From the NCBI GenBank assembly GCA_033977485.1, contig CM066991.1, forward strand, positions 129,909,999 through 129,973,998: 64,000 nucleotides of DNA, in the 5' to 3' direction. This DNA is from Hydrangea macrophylla (Eukaryota > Streptophyta > Magnoliopsida > Cornales > Hydrangeaceae). Under the pieces are notes generated by a model. The model was given only the letters and a program-made list of their open reading frames with translations, was not told the DNA's origin and made no database searches. Positions 23,501-34,554 of the stretch are shown here, in pieces. Numbering within the stretch: position 1 is the stretch's first letter; each line of letters opens with the position of its first letter. The translations under genes and the position numbers were made by a program.

Positions 23501-26500
23501 TTTTCCAACACAACTTTAATACCATATAGTTTACACCTCATTTCATACTTTCTCATTCTTTGCTCTCTTACAATAGCATTCTCACAATTCCCAGTAGGAA
23601 TTCTCTTACTTTCCCTTTCCTTTTGTTTATAGCGGAATCCATTCGCATGTCAAAACATTCATACCCCTTTCCATGCACACCACAATAACAATGTCTATCC
23701 ATATCCTTATTATACTCAATAGAGAGCATAATTAAACACATGACTCCATAAGTCATGCTTATAACATCACGTCATGAAACCATAGCAAGATAACATGATC
23801 ACTTACAAATCTCATGGCTCGTCAATATATATAGCATCTTGATCATCAATTCAAGAGTCAATTCAAGAACTAGAATTACTCACCTTGCTAGTAGATTCAA
23901 TTAGATGGTTACTAGCTCATTTCTACATCACACCTTTAATCCCCCTACATTAATTATTCAACATGTAAACAATATATGAACATGTCATGTTCCTTCCTTA
24001 ATCAAAATGAAATTAAACCATAGACTACAAGTCTACTTACCCTTGGGGATCAAATTCCAAATCCAATTCCTTTCTCATAACTCCATTTTCTTTATTTCAT
24101 TTCATTTCTTTCTATTTTCTCCCTTATTCTCTCTTTTCTTTCACCTTCTTGCTTGTCTCTACACAAGCACCTCAAAGATGTACATCTATTTTGTATTCTT
24201 CCATTAGGCTAGTCATCACCACCTTTCAATTGGAGATTTAATCTCCCAAGTCATGACCCTTAACACCTCCTTGCTTGGCACAAGCAAGCTTCTTGATTAA
24301 GCTAATTAATCTCAATTAGCTAATTAACCTCAATTAAGTTAATTAATCTCCCTACTTAGGAGATTCCACCAAGTTCTAGAATTGAACTTTCCTAAATTAC
24401 ATATTCACCTACTAAACTTTAAATTATTCCAATGTAGCTCCTTACATTTCCGTGAATTACTATTTGACCTACTAGTTGTAGAAATGTTTACATATACACC
24501 CTTATCATTTATACCCTTTTCCACCAATGTTAACTCAATTCAATGAATTCATCCGTACCGGGATACTAGCTTACCCCCGTGTTATGCACTTCTTGCTTAT
24601 TACCAATTAACACCTTACATTCTTGTGAGTTACTAGTTATCCTACCAAATATGGAAACGTTTTCATCTCATCGTTTCTCTCTTCTTCTACCCATTCGTAC
24701 CTTCCATTCTCGTAATGGATTTCCCCTTGTGTCTCCTCTTGGACCCTTTCATTATTATGCTCCTATCATGGGACCGCTCCATCTTTTTAATGAAGTCTCT
24801 TTCCCCTATCAATTTATCATACGCCAGCATGATTCGTGTTCACGTTTAGCATAAAAGAAATATAGAAATTCCGGGTTATTACATATATACCACATTGTAT
24901 AATTATCAATAAACAAAAGACTTTAATTGTTAATAAACAAATGACTTGATTGTTAATAAACAAATGACTTATTATTTCTTTCTAAATTAAGTTTGAAATA
25001 AAAAATACACATTCGATCAATCCGCAGTGTGTGTATTGGTTATTATGTGATATTGTAATTGATACATTGTGTATTGTGACAATCTATTAGGCCAAATTTG
25101 TTATTCTAATTATTTTAGAATTTTTCATTATTTTTCCAGATTTTTTTGATTCTTAACTCTAGCGTATCTTGGCGTATTGCCCGATACTAGTCCGTGGCGC
25201 CGCGACCGAGTCGTTTCCGCGACCTTGAACCATGTGCCAAAACCTAATAAATCTTCCACAAGGCTTGACCACCTTGTTAGTCCCCTCAACTGTTTAAAAA
25301 GAAAGATTTCACCCAAATGTGCCTGTGTTTTATTTGCCCTGTTGCGACATGAGTTCTGACTTTGCTCATACTAAGGACGATTGTGCTCATACTGGCTTGT
25401 TCCTAGATCTACCCAAACATTACCTGTCAAGCATGTGTATATGCAGCAATAATGTATATATCCAAAACAGCACTCTAGCGGTTACCCTCAGACAGGGACG
25501 GAGTCAAATTTTCTAGTCGCGTGGGGGGGTTGCGCTAGACTATGTGGGGGGTTCAAGGGCAGTGACCCCGAGGCGTATTTTTTTGGGTCTACCTATAGAT
25601 AATTATGTGTAAAACGGTAAAATTGTATGTAGAATTGGTTTAACACCCCTAATTTGGGGCAAATCATGTAATTTTAGGGGGACTGTATCTAAAACTTGTA
25701 AAATATACATGTAAGTCTAGAATTTTCAAGTGTTGGGGGCTAGTGTCTAAAACTTGTACTCCCTCCGTCCCATATTAAGAGTCTCTTTTGAGAATTCTAA
25801 CTTATTAAGGGGACAACCTTGATTTTGGTGAGATTTTCAACTTTCCAATATTGTCCTTTTTGAAATTCAAAATTATAGTGTCACATCAAAAAAAAGAGAG
25901 GGAAGAGTTGGATATAATAAAGGGTAAATATGGAAAGTGTGTATTAAAGTACTTTGACTTTTCAAACAGGACTCTTAAAATGGGACATCAAAAAATGACA
26001 TCAATGACTCTTAATATGGGACAGAGGGAGTAAAATATTACATGTAAATCTCGAATTTTCATAAGTCCAGGTGGGGCCTGTGTGAAATTTAGGAGGACCT
26101 ACTTCTAAAATCTACAAATTATTACATATGATTTTGTAATTTCCAAAAATCCAAAGGGGGGGAGGGGGGGGGGGGGGGGGGGCGGGGGGGTGGTGCTGGC
26201 TTGTAAGTGGGTCTCCCCATGCCCTTAGACATACTCTCACTTTCACTCCCGAATCTCCAGTCCAGCAGGTCCTACTGTTTTATCACTATATTGGATCTGT
26301 CAACCCATGCTGAATTTCTCAAGAAATAATAACAAAAATAATCCTCTGCCTCCACCCCCCTCAACAAAGGAAACGGAGCAACAAAAGCACGGTCGACACT
26401 ATCCATAACTGAGATCAAAGGGTAATTTGGTTAGGGAAACTACAATTGAGTTAACATTTAAAAGGGAACCAATTTTTAAAATTGAGAGAAAAGAATCAGA

Positions 26501-27953
26501 ACAACAATTGCCCGATGTAAAATCCTTACATGAGAAACATGCTGACACAATGCCCGCCACTTGTAAGAGCAATGTTTTAATACACACAATGTCTGAAAGA
26601 CAGACACAACTCCTTATCTATGATTCTATGAATTGCAACTATTTTGTAACAGATTCACCTTTTGTAATCGCCCGCCCTTTTGTTTCCAGTGCATTTCTTA
26701 TCTACTTCAACTACCAAAGGGCCATAACCTAGTGGTGGTTCCCCTTGCACAGGTTCTGGGCAAGATAGACCCGGAACACAAAAAAGTGGGTGCTCTAAAA
26801 TTCAACACGTGATACATCACTAGTCAGCCCGGATTTTTACTGCTGGACATATCTCCTTGCTCAGTATTTACTATTTACTACTTCACTTAAAGAGGGAACG
26901 AATTTTAACTCTATAATCGAAAATAGCTGGTTCCTTCAACAACAGCAGCAGGAAATGTTACATGGACTCTTCTTAAGAAGTACCCATGTCATACATATGA
27001 CATTCGGACAAGGTATAAAATGCACTTTTGGTTGGACATTCACCAAGAAGCATGTTAGCAATTTGTATAGTAGTATATTTTTTGCTACAAAATTCATTCA
27101 AAAGTCTAATTGTTGCATAAAAACACTATTTTTGCTTAGAAACATAAGATAAGAAAAATTTAGACTTATTGCCTTGTCCCCGTATCCTTAGCTTCATGAA
27201 TTTGAGAAGTCCAACGCTTAGACACATACTCACACTTGACACTCGTATCCAAGTCCATGTGACATAGGCAGCAGGACAGCGGAAATCTACATAACTACAC
27301 GAATTATTTAAAAATTAAAATGAGACGTAAAATTGACATTTTGGCGGGCCGGGGGGACATGGATATCTGCAAGTATATCAAAGGATTGGAACATCAATTA
27401 AAAATTGTTAAACCTTACCTTTGGATGCAATGCGATGACAGCATATGCAAATGCAAGGATCATGGTCGTAACAATGAAGAAAACATTCAGACCACAGTCA
27501 TGACCAGAAGGATTGAACCACATGAAGAGAATCCCCGAAAATACAAAAGCTGCAATGTAGCATACAACTGATACAACAAGTAAAGCAATGTACCTGAAAA
27601 CACCCATGAAGACATTAGAAAATCAACAAAACCAATCAGAGGGAAAGTTATAAGGTGCAGGAACGGAACCTACCATTTCTGCTCATCTTTAGCAACCCAT
27701 GCATCGTTCCACGAGTGAGTAGCATCTAATAATATAACCACTTGAACCAATAAAAATAACCCTGCCCCAAATTTTGATAGAGTTTCTGCAAATAGCGCAT
27801 TTATAACAATCAAATTCTAAGACATGAACATTGTCTCTTGAACTGAATGGCACACAATGAACTTTCCTCGTTAAAATTTCAGTAAATAGCTTTGATAGTG
27901 AGATGTGAAAGTGTTAATTTTAATCCTCCTGCTCGACTTGTGCCATAATCATT

Positions 27954-27985
<32 letters not shown>

Positions 27986-30900
27986 TGAGAAAAGGACATC
28001 TCATTTGTGCAATCTGCTAAGTGGAGCATCTTGAACTACTTCAGTTGTACCGTATACAAGAACTAGGCATTTTCCATCCTTGAGTCTGGTTTGTTGAAAC
28101 AAATGCTGGGATGAAAACAAAAAAAGGTGAATGCTTAGAATATGACTACGTGCCCAAGCATGTTACACAAGCCAATCGGAGAGGTTATCTCATTGTTGAA
28201 TTAAGATTCTCTTGTGCCTAGTAACAACAAATCCTGTGAATCACAAATAAAAACAGCACCTTATTTCCTAATAGATATGTGCATAATGCATAATGAACTG
28301 ACACAGAGACATGAAACACACACACGCATACATAAGCGTGTCTGTATTTAAGTAGATAACACCAAGGCATGAAACCAAAACGTATATGTGTGTGTGTGTG
28401 TCAAAAAAATTTCCAAATGATCCTCCCTCTTAGCCAGATTAAAAAAAAAAAAAAACAGAGGAAAACCTTAAAAAAACAACAGGGCAAGCTAACCATAAAT
28501 TGTTATGACAACATTTGGGAGGAAAAACATGAGAACAACGAGCAAAACCCAAATCACGATCTTAGCAACCCATCCACCGTGGTGCAAGGAATCACGGCTA
28601 TCATTTTGATCCTTCACGCCAATCATTATGAGGGCAAGTATGGTAAAAAACAAGAAATTTCCTAAGCTGACACGAAGGACTGCCTCTGCTTGAAACCATT
28701 CTTGTGAGTGAGAAGCAGACGTGTTTATCCCTGTAAACCAAATAAAAACAAGTTTTATCAAGAGTTCTTAGAGTCTTATCGTGATAAAGGCAATGAACTA
28801 AACATTTAACGTAATTCCTGCTAAGTGCATAACTTGCATATTTTTATGGCATTCACGTCAACCCAATTATCATAAACACAATTTTCTCTAGTGGTGTGGA
28901 GCAGCAGGTGAATTGATTAATATACATCGACAAATCAACTCTTTGTTAAATGAAAAGATCATAGTTCCTGTATTAAAATTAGGGTTGTTCCAGAAAAACC
29001 GCGGACCAAACCGACCAAACTGAGCCTATTTGGTCGGTTTTCAAAAATATATTCACAAAAGGAAACCGAACCGAGCCATTCGGTCAGTTTTTAAACATGG
29101 AAAAACGGGAAAGAAAACCAAACCAAGCCTTGTGTCCCAATCAATTGGGGTCGGCTGTATGAATCCTTTTTCTCCATTCTACACGATCAAGAGCTATATG
29201 CTCATTTAAATTATATATATTCATATCTTGTTGCACTACATATTCCCAAGTCAGTTTAGGTCTGCCTCTCCCTCTAACCATTCCAGGCACTACGATCTTA
29301 TCACTCTTTTGCACAGGTGCATCTACAGATCTTCGTTGCACATGGCCGAACCATCTAAGTCTATTCTCCCTCAACTTATCCTCAATATGTGTCACTCCTA
29401 CAGTCTCTCGGATGTACTCATTTCTAATTCTATCTTTCTTAGTCTTACCACACATCCATCTTAGCATGCTCATCTCCGCTACACTCGCTTTGCTAATGTG
29501 TTGTTTCTTAGTTGCCCAACACTCTGTCCCGTAGAGCATAGCTGGCCTAATAGCTGTCCTATAAAATTTTCCTTTCAATTTTCAATTTTGCTGGTATTCT
29601 CCGGTCACATAATACTCCAGAAGCACTCCTCCACTTAAGCCAGCCCACTTTATTTCTATGGGTCACGTCATCACCAATCTCTCCGTCTCTACTGATCATT
29701 GAACCTAGATAGCGAAAGTGTTCCCTCTTTGGGATCTCCTGATCTTCGATCTTCACTGCTTCGTTGTCTCTACTTCCACTGTTGCTAAAAGTACATTCCA
29801 TGTATTCTGTTTTCGTCCTACTTATCTTTAGCCCCTTAGTCTCTAGTGCTTCTCTCCAAGCTTCTAGTTTAGTGTTAAGTCCCCTTTTAGTCTCATCAAC
29901 CAAGACAATATCATCTGCGAACAACATACACCATGGGACCTCATCTTGAATGTGTCTAGTCAATTCATCCATAATTAGGGCGAACAAATAAGGGCTCAAG
30001 GCTGACCCCTGGTGCAGGCCTACGGTAATTGGGAATTCGCTTGTTTCTCCGGCTGGTGATCTAATTGTAGTAACCGCTTCATCATACATATCCTTCACCA
30101 CGTCAATATAACCCTTGGTCACTCATTTCTTCTCTAGCACCCACCAAATTAAATCTCTAGGCACTCTATCATAAGCTTTCTCTAAATCAATAAAAACCAT
30201 ATGTAGATCTTTTTCCTTCTCTCTATACTTTTCCATTAGTCTTCTAAGTAAATAAATTGCTTCCATAGTTGATCTCCCAGGCATAAATCCAAACTGATTT
30301 TCTGACATTGATGTTGCGCCTCTTAAGCGATGCTCCATCATTCTCTCCCATAGCTTCATAGTATGACTCATCAACTTAATACCTCTATAGTTGTTGCATT
30401 GTTGTACATCTCATCTACTCTTATATATAGGCACTAGGATGCTCTTCCTCCACTCATCAGGTATTTTTCTAGTCATTAAAATCCTATTAAAAACTTTTGT
30501 AAGCCAAGATGCCCCCACATCTCCCAAGTATTTCCAAACCTCAATGGGGATCCCATCTGGTCCTAAGGCCTTGTTGGGCTTCATCTTCTTCAAAGCAAAT
30601 TCCACCTCAAACTTCCTTATTCTCCGATAGAATCTGTATTCTCTAGTTTCATCGTAACTTCCAATTTCTTCTTCAATTGTGTTATCCATATGTTTTTCAT
30701 TTGGCAACTTCTCAAAATAGCTCTTCCACCTTTCCTTAATCTCTTTGTCGCTCACTAATACCCTAGAGTCAGCGCTTTTTATACACTTCACCAGATTAAT
30801 GTCTCTTGTTTTCCTTTGTCTCGACTTAGCAAGCTTATAAATACATTTTTCTCCCTCTCTAATGTCTAGTTTGGTGTAGAAGGCGTCATAGGCTTCCATT

Positions 30901-33609
30901 TTAGCAACTCTAATTGTCCTTTTAACCTCCTTATTTGCACATTTATAGCTTTTGAAGTGTTCCTCACTTCTATCATTTTGCCACTTTTTAAAGCAATCCT
31001 TTTTGGTTTTTAGTGCAGCTTGTACCTCTTCATTCCACCACCAAGTATCTTTAGATGCTAACCCTCTTCCCTTTGACTCTCCGATGACCTCCTTCGATAT
31101 TATCGTGATGCACCCTGTCATTCTATCCTATGTTACCCAGACTCGGGTACGGGTGTCGGGTACAGACTTGGGTACGGGTGTCGGGTTCGTCCAATTTTAA
31201 AGATTTTACACTATTTTGAAAGATCGGAAAGAAAAGTACCCTTATCCGGGTGTCGTGTCGGGTACGGGTACTCCATGAATTATAAAGGGTCCGGGTAACA
31301 TAGATTCTATCCCACATAGTATTGCTTCTATCTTCCAAATTCCAAGGTGCTTCTGTATACATTTTTTCTTGGAATATTGCTAGTTTCTCGCCTTTAAGGT
31401 TCCACCACCTAGTTCGCGGGTTTACAGGGTCTTTTCTAGTACGACATTGTCCTTTTATATGGATATCTAAAATAGTAAGTCTATGTTGAGATGTTAAACT
31501 CTCTCATGGGATGACCTTACAGTCTTTACATGCTAAGTGGTCTGTCTTTCTCACAAGGAACAAATCGATCTGGCTTCCATTAGATCCACTCTTAAAAGTT
31601 ATCAAGTGTTCTTCCCTCTTTTTGAAAAAGGTGTTTGCTACTACAAGATCATATGCTACGGCGAAATCTAAAATACTCACCCCTACCTCATTCTGATCTC
31701 CAAAACCATACCCCCCATGCACCCTCTCATATCCAATTCTATCTTTGCCTACATGGCCATTAAAATCTCTACCTACAATTATCTTCTCTCCTCCCGGTAT
31801 TTCTTGCATTAAAACGTCCAACTCATCCCAAAATTGTCTTTTAGTGTGATCATCCAATCCTACTTGGGGCGCGTATGCACTAATCACATTAATTATATCC
31901 ACTCCAACTACCAGTTTTATAAGCAATATTTTGTCTCATTTCCTCGTGACTGTCACAACTTTATCCTTGAGGTTCTTGTCAACCACGATTCCGACATCAT
32001 TTCTATGCCTATCTTTCCCTGTATAGAATATTATACCCGGTCTTTTCTACCTCCTTAGCTTTTTCTCCAACCCACTTTGTTTCTTGTAAACATACTACAT
32101 TAACTTTCCTTCTAATCCTAATGTCTATTAGTTCCATAGCTTTACCTGTTAAGGTTCTTATATTCCAAGTTGCTAACCTAAGCCTATAGTTCTGGACTAG
32201 CTTCTTTACCCGCGGTGGCCCAGATGAGCGCGGGAACCCTTGCTTAACACCGCACCCGGGCGTCGATGCGGCGCCCCTTGCACATTTTTCGAAACACTCG
32301 AAGGCAAGCGCAACGCGTCGCTTAAAGGGAACACCCTAACATTTACACGAGTATTCATATTTTTCGAAAAACCGAAAAGAAAACCAAAAAAAAAAACCCA
32401 ATTGAACCGACCGATGAACACCCCTAATTAAAATACACAAAAGGAAAAAAGCAATGTTGTTCCCTCCATTGGGCTAAACATTGTGCCGCTGAACAATTGT
32501 AACTGCCAACATCTAATGCCATCCAGTCAAAATTTTGGATCCAATACAGTATATGGTTTTGAGCAATTCTTAACCAGAAATTTAACAAGACCTCTGTTCA
32601 GGGATTAGACCAGCATACCACCTTGAACTGTGTTGCAACATGGACTGTTCTTAAGAGGTTAAAGAATTCGTGTCCGACTCGACACTCAGACAAGAATATG
32701 TGATATTTGTGACCCGACACTTGGACAGTTCTAAAAAGCGTGTTTGCTACTTGTATAATTGTATGTCAAAGTCTCGAGGCCAAAGGGACCAGCTCCTTTT
32801 TGCTCGCTTTGTGTAACTATGTGAAAGGGTGCAATCAGGGATGGGAACTACTGTTGCAGTAAAGCAACGAATTTGGTGTAGTAACAACAGAAGTCTTCAA
32901 TTTTTGGCTCAATTGTAAATTTGTTAGAGAGAGATTGGTTAGTTATAACGGAAGCATGATTCAGTCAATGTCTCAAATCTCCAAGTTTATAGTGGAAAAG
33001 CATCAAAAAATGGGCAGTGCATCACTTCCACTTTAAGAACTGAAGTTCATACGTAATTATGGCGTGAAGTTAAAGCCATCTCACATGGAACTGGATTTAG
33101 AAACCCCATACTATGTTTATTTTCCTCTACCCTCGAGCATTATACACAATCAAGAAGGATCAATCTTTTGAAGAAGAGAAGTCAAAACAAGCAATATAAA
33201 AATACAGACGAAACATATAATTATATCATCATTAGTGCATAAATTCTACTTAAATAAGCCTTGGCCCAAGCTATTAGGGGTCAGCTACCTGAATATTTTC
33301 TCCATTCAGCTCTGTCCGAGACCATCCAATCATATACAGACTAACTAAAGCAATAATCAAAGCTCACACCAAGAAACAGACACATGAAACGTTCATCTGA
33401 GATTCGGAAAGACGCTCAAACAGTTTATCTGATGAGAACCCAAATCCTCAGAACACTAAATCTAACAGCCAATAACCCACTTCAGAAAAGTATAAGGAAT
33501 GTGCAATTGACCTAACCCACATGAAGAATTCCCCTTCAAGGTCAATCAATTGTCCAATATCTGAAACTGATTTTTGTGAGTCTGCTTGTATATGCGAATA
33601 TAAGGGACA

Positions 33610-33651
<42 letters not shown>

Positions 33652-33881
33652 TCACATACCCAATTGAGAATATGAAATGGGGTGTTTGAAGGAATGGGAC
33701 ACTTACATGGAATTGTCTTCAAAAGAGGAGCAGCAACTTCTCTGAGAATCCATGAAACGATCAAAGAGATGCCAAAGAGGCCACAATAAGCGATTCTAGC
33801 TGAGCGTTTGGTGATCCCAGAGGCCACCGATGTGCAGAGACCGCACGTCAAGGACACACAGCATGAAGCCAAGCACGACAT
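18538..33881 (-). CDS. SERINC/TMS (TDE1-like) multi-pass membrane protein, complete six-exon gene
   Basis: Exons on the - strand: 33881-33707, 28730-28494, 27785-27674, 27593-27419, 19767-19527 and 18833-18538. All five introns are GT-AG, and the joined frame is 1,236 nt (411 residues plus TAA), the usual plant SERINC length. The start is [16 protein letters not shown], the family N-terminus. Then come [23 protein letters not shown], the junction codon for Trp before [98 protein letters not shown], a charged cytosolic loop ([12 protein letters not shown]) and the ending PDREFF. About ten hydrophobic segments are visible. SERINC proteins are integral membrane proteins linked to serine/lipid incorporation; the plant role is poorly defined. 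No disabling change is seen. Introns 1 (4,976 bp) and 4 (7,651 bp) are swollen by transposons. Confidence 0.96.
20559..20593. repeat. (CT)n microsatellite
   Basis: Uninterrupted CT dinucleotides inside the outer hAT-like element in SERINC intron 4. Confidence 0.95.
20866..22640 (+). mobile_element. Inner hAT element (internally deleted) in SERINC intron 4
   Basis: The left end near 20873 (TGTTGTCAATATCG) and the right end near 22637 (AGTTGTCAAATCGAG on the other strand) form imperfect TIRs, with ATTCGAT/ATCGAAT motifs clustered just inside both. Between them lie a BED zinc finger and a hAT C-terminal region. The flanking 8-bp duplication is not obvious, so the ends are approximate. Confidence 0.55.
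21450..22254 (+). pseudogene. hAT transposase remnant: BED zinc finger joined to C-terminal tail
   Basis: The frame starting at 21471 reads [19 protein letters not shown], then [20 protein letters not shown], then KHHLACTHH, a BED-type zinc finger with Cys pair and His pair. A TGA replaces the residue between the Cys. After a frame change, 21660-21949 reads [20 protein letters not shown] and [11 protein letters not shown], typical of the hAT C-terminus. A short GT-AG intron (about 21932-22038) leads to a Lys/Gly-rich stretch and an acidic tail of Glu/Asp repeats ending [10 protein letters not shown] at 22254. The catalytic middle and most of the dimerisation region are missing, so this is a non-autonomous derivative. 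Confidence 0.75.
22710..24883 (-). mobile_element. Gypsy solo LTR, reverse orientation, in the hAT element
   Basis: Starts TGTCACGCCCC and ends CCGGGTTATTACA. On the - strand this is TGTAATAACCCGG...GGGGCGTGACA, the same end type as the other Gypsy LTRs here. Flanks are TATTT (22705-22709) and TATAT (24884-24888), one mismatch from a 5-bp duplication. It carries no gag-pol, PBS or PPT. AT-rich hAT sequence continues on both sides. Confidence 0.8.
25236..25758. other. SERINC intron 4, unassigned
   Basis: I see no gene. G-rich patches such as CGTGGGGGGGTTGCG (about 25520) and GTGTTGGGGGC (about 25730) resemble common dispersed plant repeats that I cannot classify. Confidence 0.3.
25759..26030. 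mobile_element. Stowaway (Tc1/mariner) MITE in SERINC intron 4
   Basis: The left end CTCCCTCCGTCCCATATTAA is matched by the inverted right end TTAATATGGGACAGAGGGAG. TA flanks both sides. The 272-bp length and CTCCCTCCGTCCC terminus are diagnostic for Stowaway. Confidence 0.95.
26156..26190. repeat. Poly-G tract
   Basis: Thirty-five bases that are G except for one A and one C. In the SERINC pre-mRNA, read from the other strand, this is a C-run. The + strand could form a G-quadruplex. Confidence 0.9.
26191..27418. other. SERINC intron 4, 5' part, unassigned
   Basis: AT-rich intron sequence between the poly-G tract and the donor of exon 4 (GTAAGG on the - strand at 27418). I recognise no coding sequence or clear transposon ends. 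Confidence 0.4.
29141..32150 (-). pseudogene. LINE ORF: apurinic-type endonuclease plus reverse transcriptase (RTE clade), disabled
   Basis: Order on the - strand: endonuclease N-terminus near 32130 ([24 protein letters not shown]); ISAYAPQVG and [13 protein letters not shown] (31900-31780); [15 protein letters not shown] near 31570; [30 protein letters not shown] (30590); [30 protein letters not shown] (RT motif A); [19 protein letters not shown] (motif B); [12 protein letters not shown] (motif C, catalytic Asp pair intact); then [11 protein letters not shown] and [11 protein letters not shown]. The frame is almost continuous. It is broken by in-frame TGA codons (near 31500, 30410 and 30122), a frame change near 32000-31930, a 7-bp duplication (AAAATTG) near 29580, and a MITE at 31129. 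RTE elements mobilise by target-primed reverse transcription. Confidence 0.87.
31129..31303. mobile_element. Mutator-type MITE nested in the LINE, TSD ATTCTATCC
   Basis: TATGTTACCC at the left is matched inverted at the right (GGGTAACATAG). The inside repeats CGGGTACGGGTGTCGGGT and its inverted form. ATTCTATCC lies on both sides (31120-31128 and 31304-31312), a perfect 9-bp duplication. Removing the element and one copy joins the LINE frame TMWDR to MTGCITI. Confidence 0.92.
32435..33245. other. SERINC intron 1, 5' part, unassigned
   Basis: AT-rich intron DNA with no recognised coding sequence or transposon termini. Confidence 0.4.
33246..33330 (-). repeat. Au-SINE / RTE LINE 3'-tail fragment
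   Basis: GCCTTGGCCCAAGCTATTAG, then GGTCAGCTACCTGAAT and TTTTCTCCATTC, parallels the tail of the LINE at 29129-29180 (GCCTTGTGTCCCAATCAATT, GGGTCGGCTGTATGAATCC). Only about 85 bp remains, so whether it is SINE or truncated LINE is open. Confidence 0.6.
33617..33648. repeat. (AC)n microsatellite in SERINC intron 1
   Basis: About 13 AC units, some 60-90 bases from the exon 1 donor site. Confidence 0.9.
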
Positions 33882-33882
33882 C

Positions 33883-33919
33883 TGTGTGTGTGTGTGTGTG
33901 CGCGCGCGCGCGTGTGTGT
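33883..33919. repeat. (TG)n(CG)n(TG)n tract abutting the SERINC start codon
   Basis: On the SERINC strand the 5' UTR ends in CA repeats, then CG repeats, then about ten CA units running to CAG directly before ATG (33881). Thirty-seven bases of strictly alternating purine and pyrimidine could adopt Z-DNA. Confidence 0.95.
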
Positions 33920-34545
33920 ATAAGTCTGTATCAAGGTTGGACTGGTAGCTGATCTTTTCTTATTTGCTAATCGACTGGTAGCTGATCTAGACTTGGAAGC
34001 AATTGGTTCCTTCAGTAGTTGGGCAAATCATTAGAAGCGAAACGCCGTCGTTTTTCTGTAAGGGGGTTTTAGGAAAACCTTAAAAGGGTGTAACGTTAGG
34101 TTTCCCATGCGAGCCCTAAATTAAGGGTTGCTTGATTTTCTACTTGAATTGAAGTATTTCAATCCATAACCTACAATTGATGCAATTGGAAAATATTGAT
34201 AGTTCCATCTAAAAAAAATCAGGGATAAGAGGTAATGTGATCAGATTTTCCATTTTTCTACTAACCTCATTTTATTTTACTTTTTATGCAATCTAATCAC
34301 CTCACCTAAGATACGCATTTCTTTACAGAGAGAGCCATTTAAATACATGGGGTGCCTAAAGTCAAGAACAAACTTATCTAGCTTAGCTTGATTATAGATT
34401 CAATTGAGATTGTTTATGAAACAAAGAAGTTAAGCTGGAGCACCTATATTTTATGGCTCTAGCCTTTGGGTCAACCAAATTTTGAAGTTTTCATTATTTT
34501 TTTCAATGACTAAAAAAAAAAAAAAACAGAAAGATCAGCCGTCGG
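33920..34545 (-). promoter_or_regulatory. SERINC 5' UTR and upstream region
   Basis: About 620 bp between the start-codon repeat and a LINE fragment. This is where the SERINC 5' UTR and core promoter should lie. The sequence CGCCGTCG near 34045 and its surroundings are less AT-rich than the rest. I see no convincing TATA box on the - strand, so the start site is not placed. Confidence 0.35.
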
Positions 34546-34554
34546 AAAAACAAG

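Larger units (their letters stand above)
20127..25235. mobile_element. Outer hAT-like element in SERINC intron 4, TSD GCCAAAAC
   Basis: The left end ATGGTTCAAAGG is matched on the other strand at the right end by ATGGTTCAAGG. GCCAAAAC lies on both sides (20119-20126 and 25236-25243), an 8-bp duplication as expected for hAT; a 9-bp reading with a preceding T is also possible. The ends are rich in CGATA-type inverted motifs (20140-20330, 25150-25220). Inside are AT-rich repeats of TTAGACTTAACA and AATAAACAAATGACTT, a second hAT-like element and a Gypsy solo LTR. No transposase clearly belongs to the outer element. Confidence 0.68.
29111..32345 (-). mobile_element. RTE-type LINE, nearly full length, in SERINC intron 1
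   Basis: A reverse-strand element with an endonuclease, a reverse transcriptase and the 3' tail GGGACACAAGGCTTGG preceded by GACCCCAATTGATTGG, the tail shared by plant RTE LINEs and Au-type SINEs. The flanking hAT sequence is repeated imperfectly on both sides (GAAAAACGGGAAAGAAAACC and GAAAAACCGAAAAGAAAACC), which looks like the target duplication. A 175-bp MITE at 31129 sits inside. It is antisense to nothing: the LINE and SERINC share the - strand. Confidence 0.85.
28980..32426. mobile_element. hAT-type MITE in SERINC intron 1, split by a LINE, TSD ATTAAAAT
   Basis: The left end TAGGGTTGTTC and the right end, read inverted, TAGGGGTGTTCATCGG pair as short TIRs. ATTAAAAT lies directly outside both (28972-28979 and 32427-32434), a perfect 8-bp hAT duplication. 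Only about 235 bp belong to the MITE (28980-29110 and 32340-32426, rich in GGTCGGTTT/AACCGACC). The rest is the LINE inserted into it. Confidence 0.85.

Noticed and set aside
29228..29464. + strand open frames across 29.2-31.2 kb
   Set aside because: These are antisense shadows of the LINE endonuclease/RT frames.
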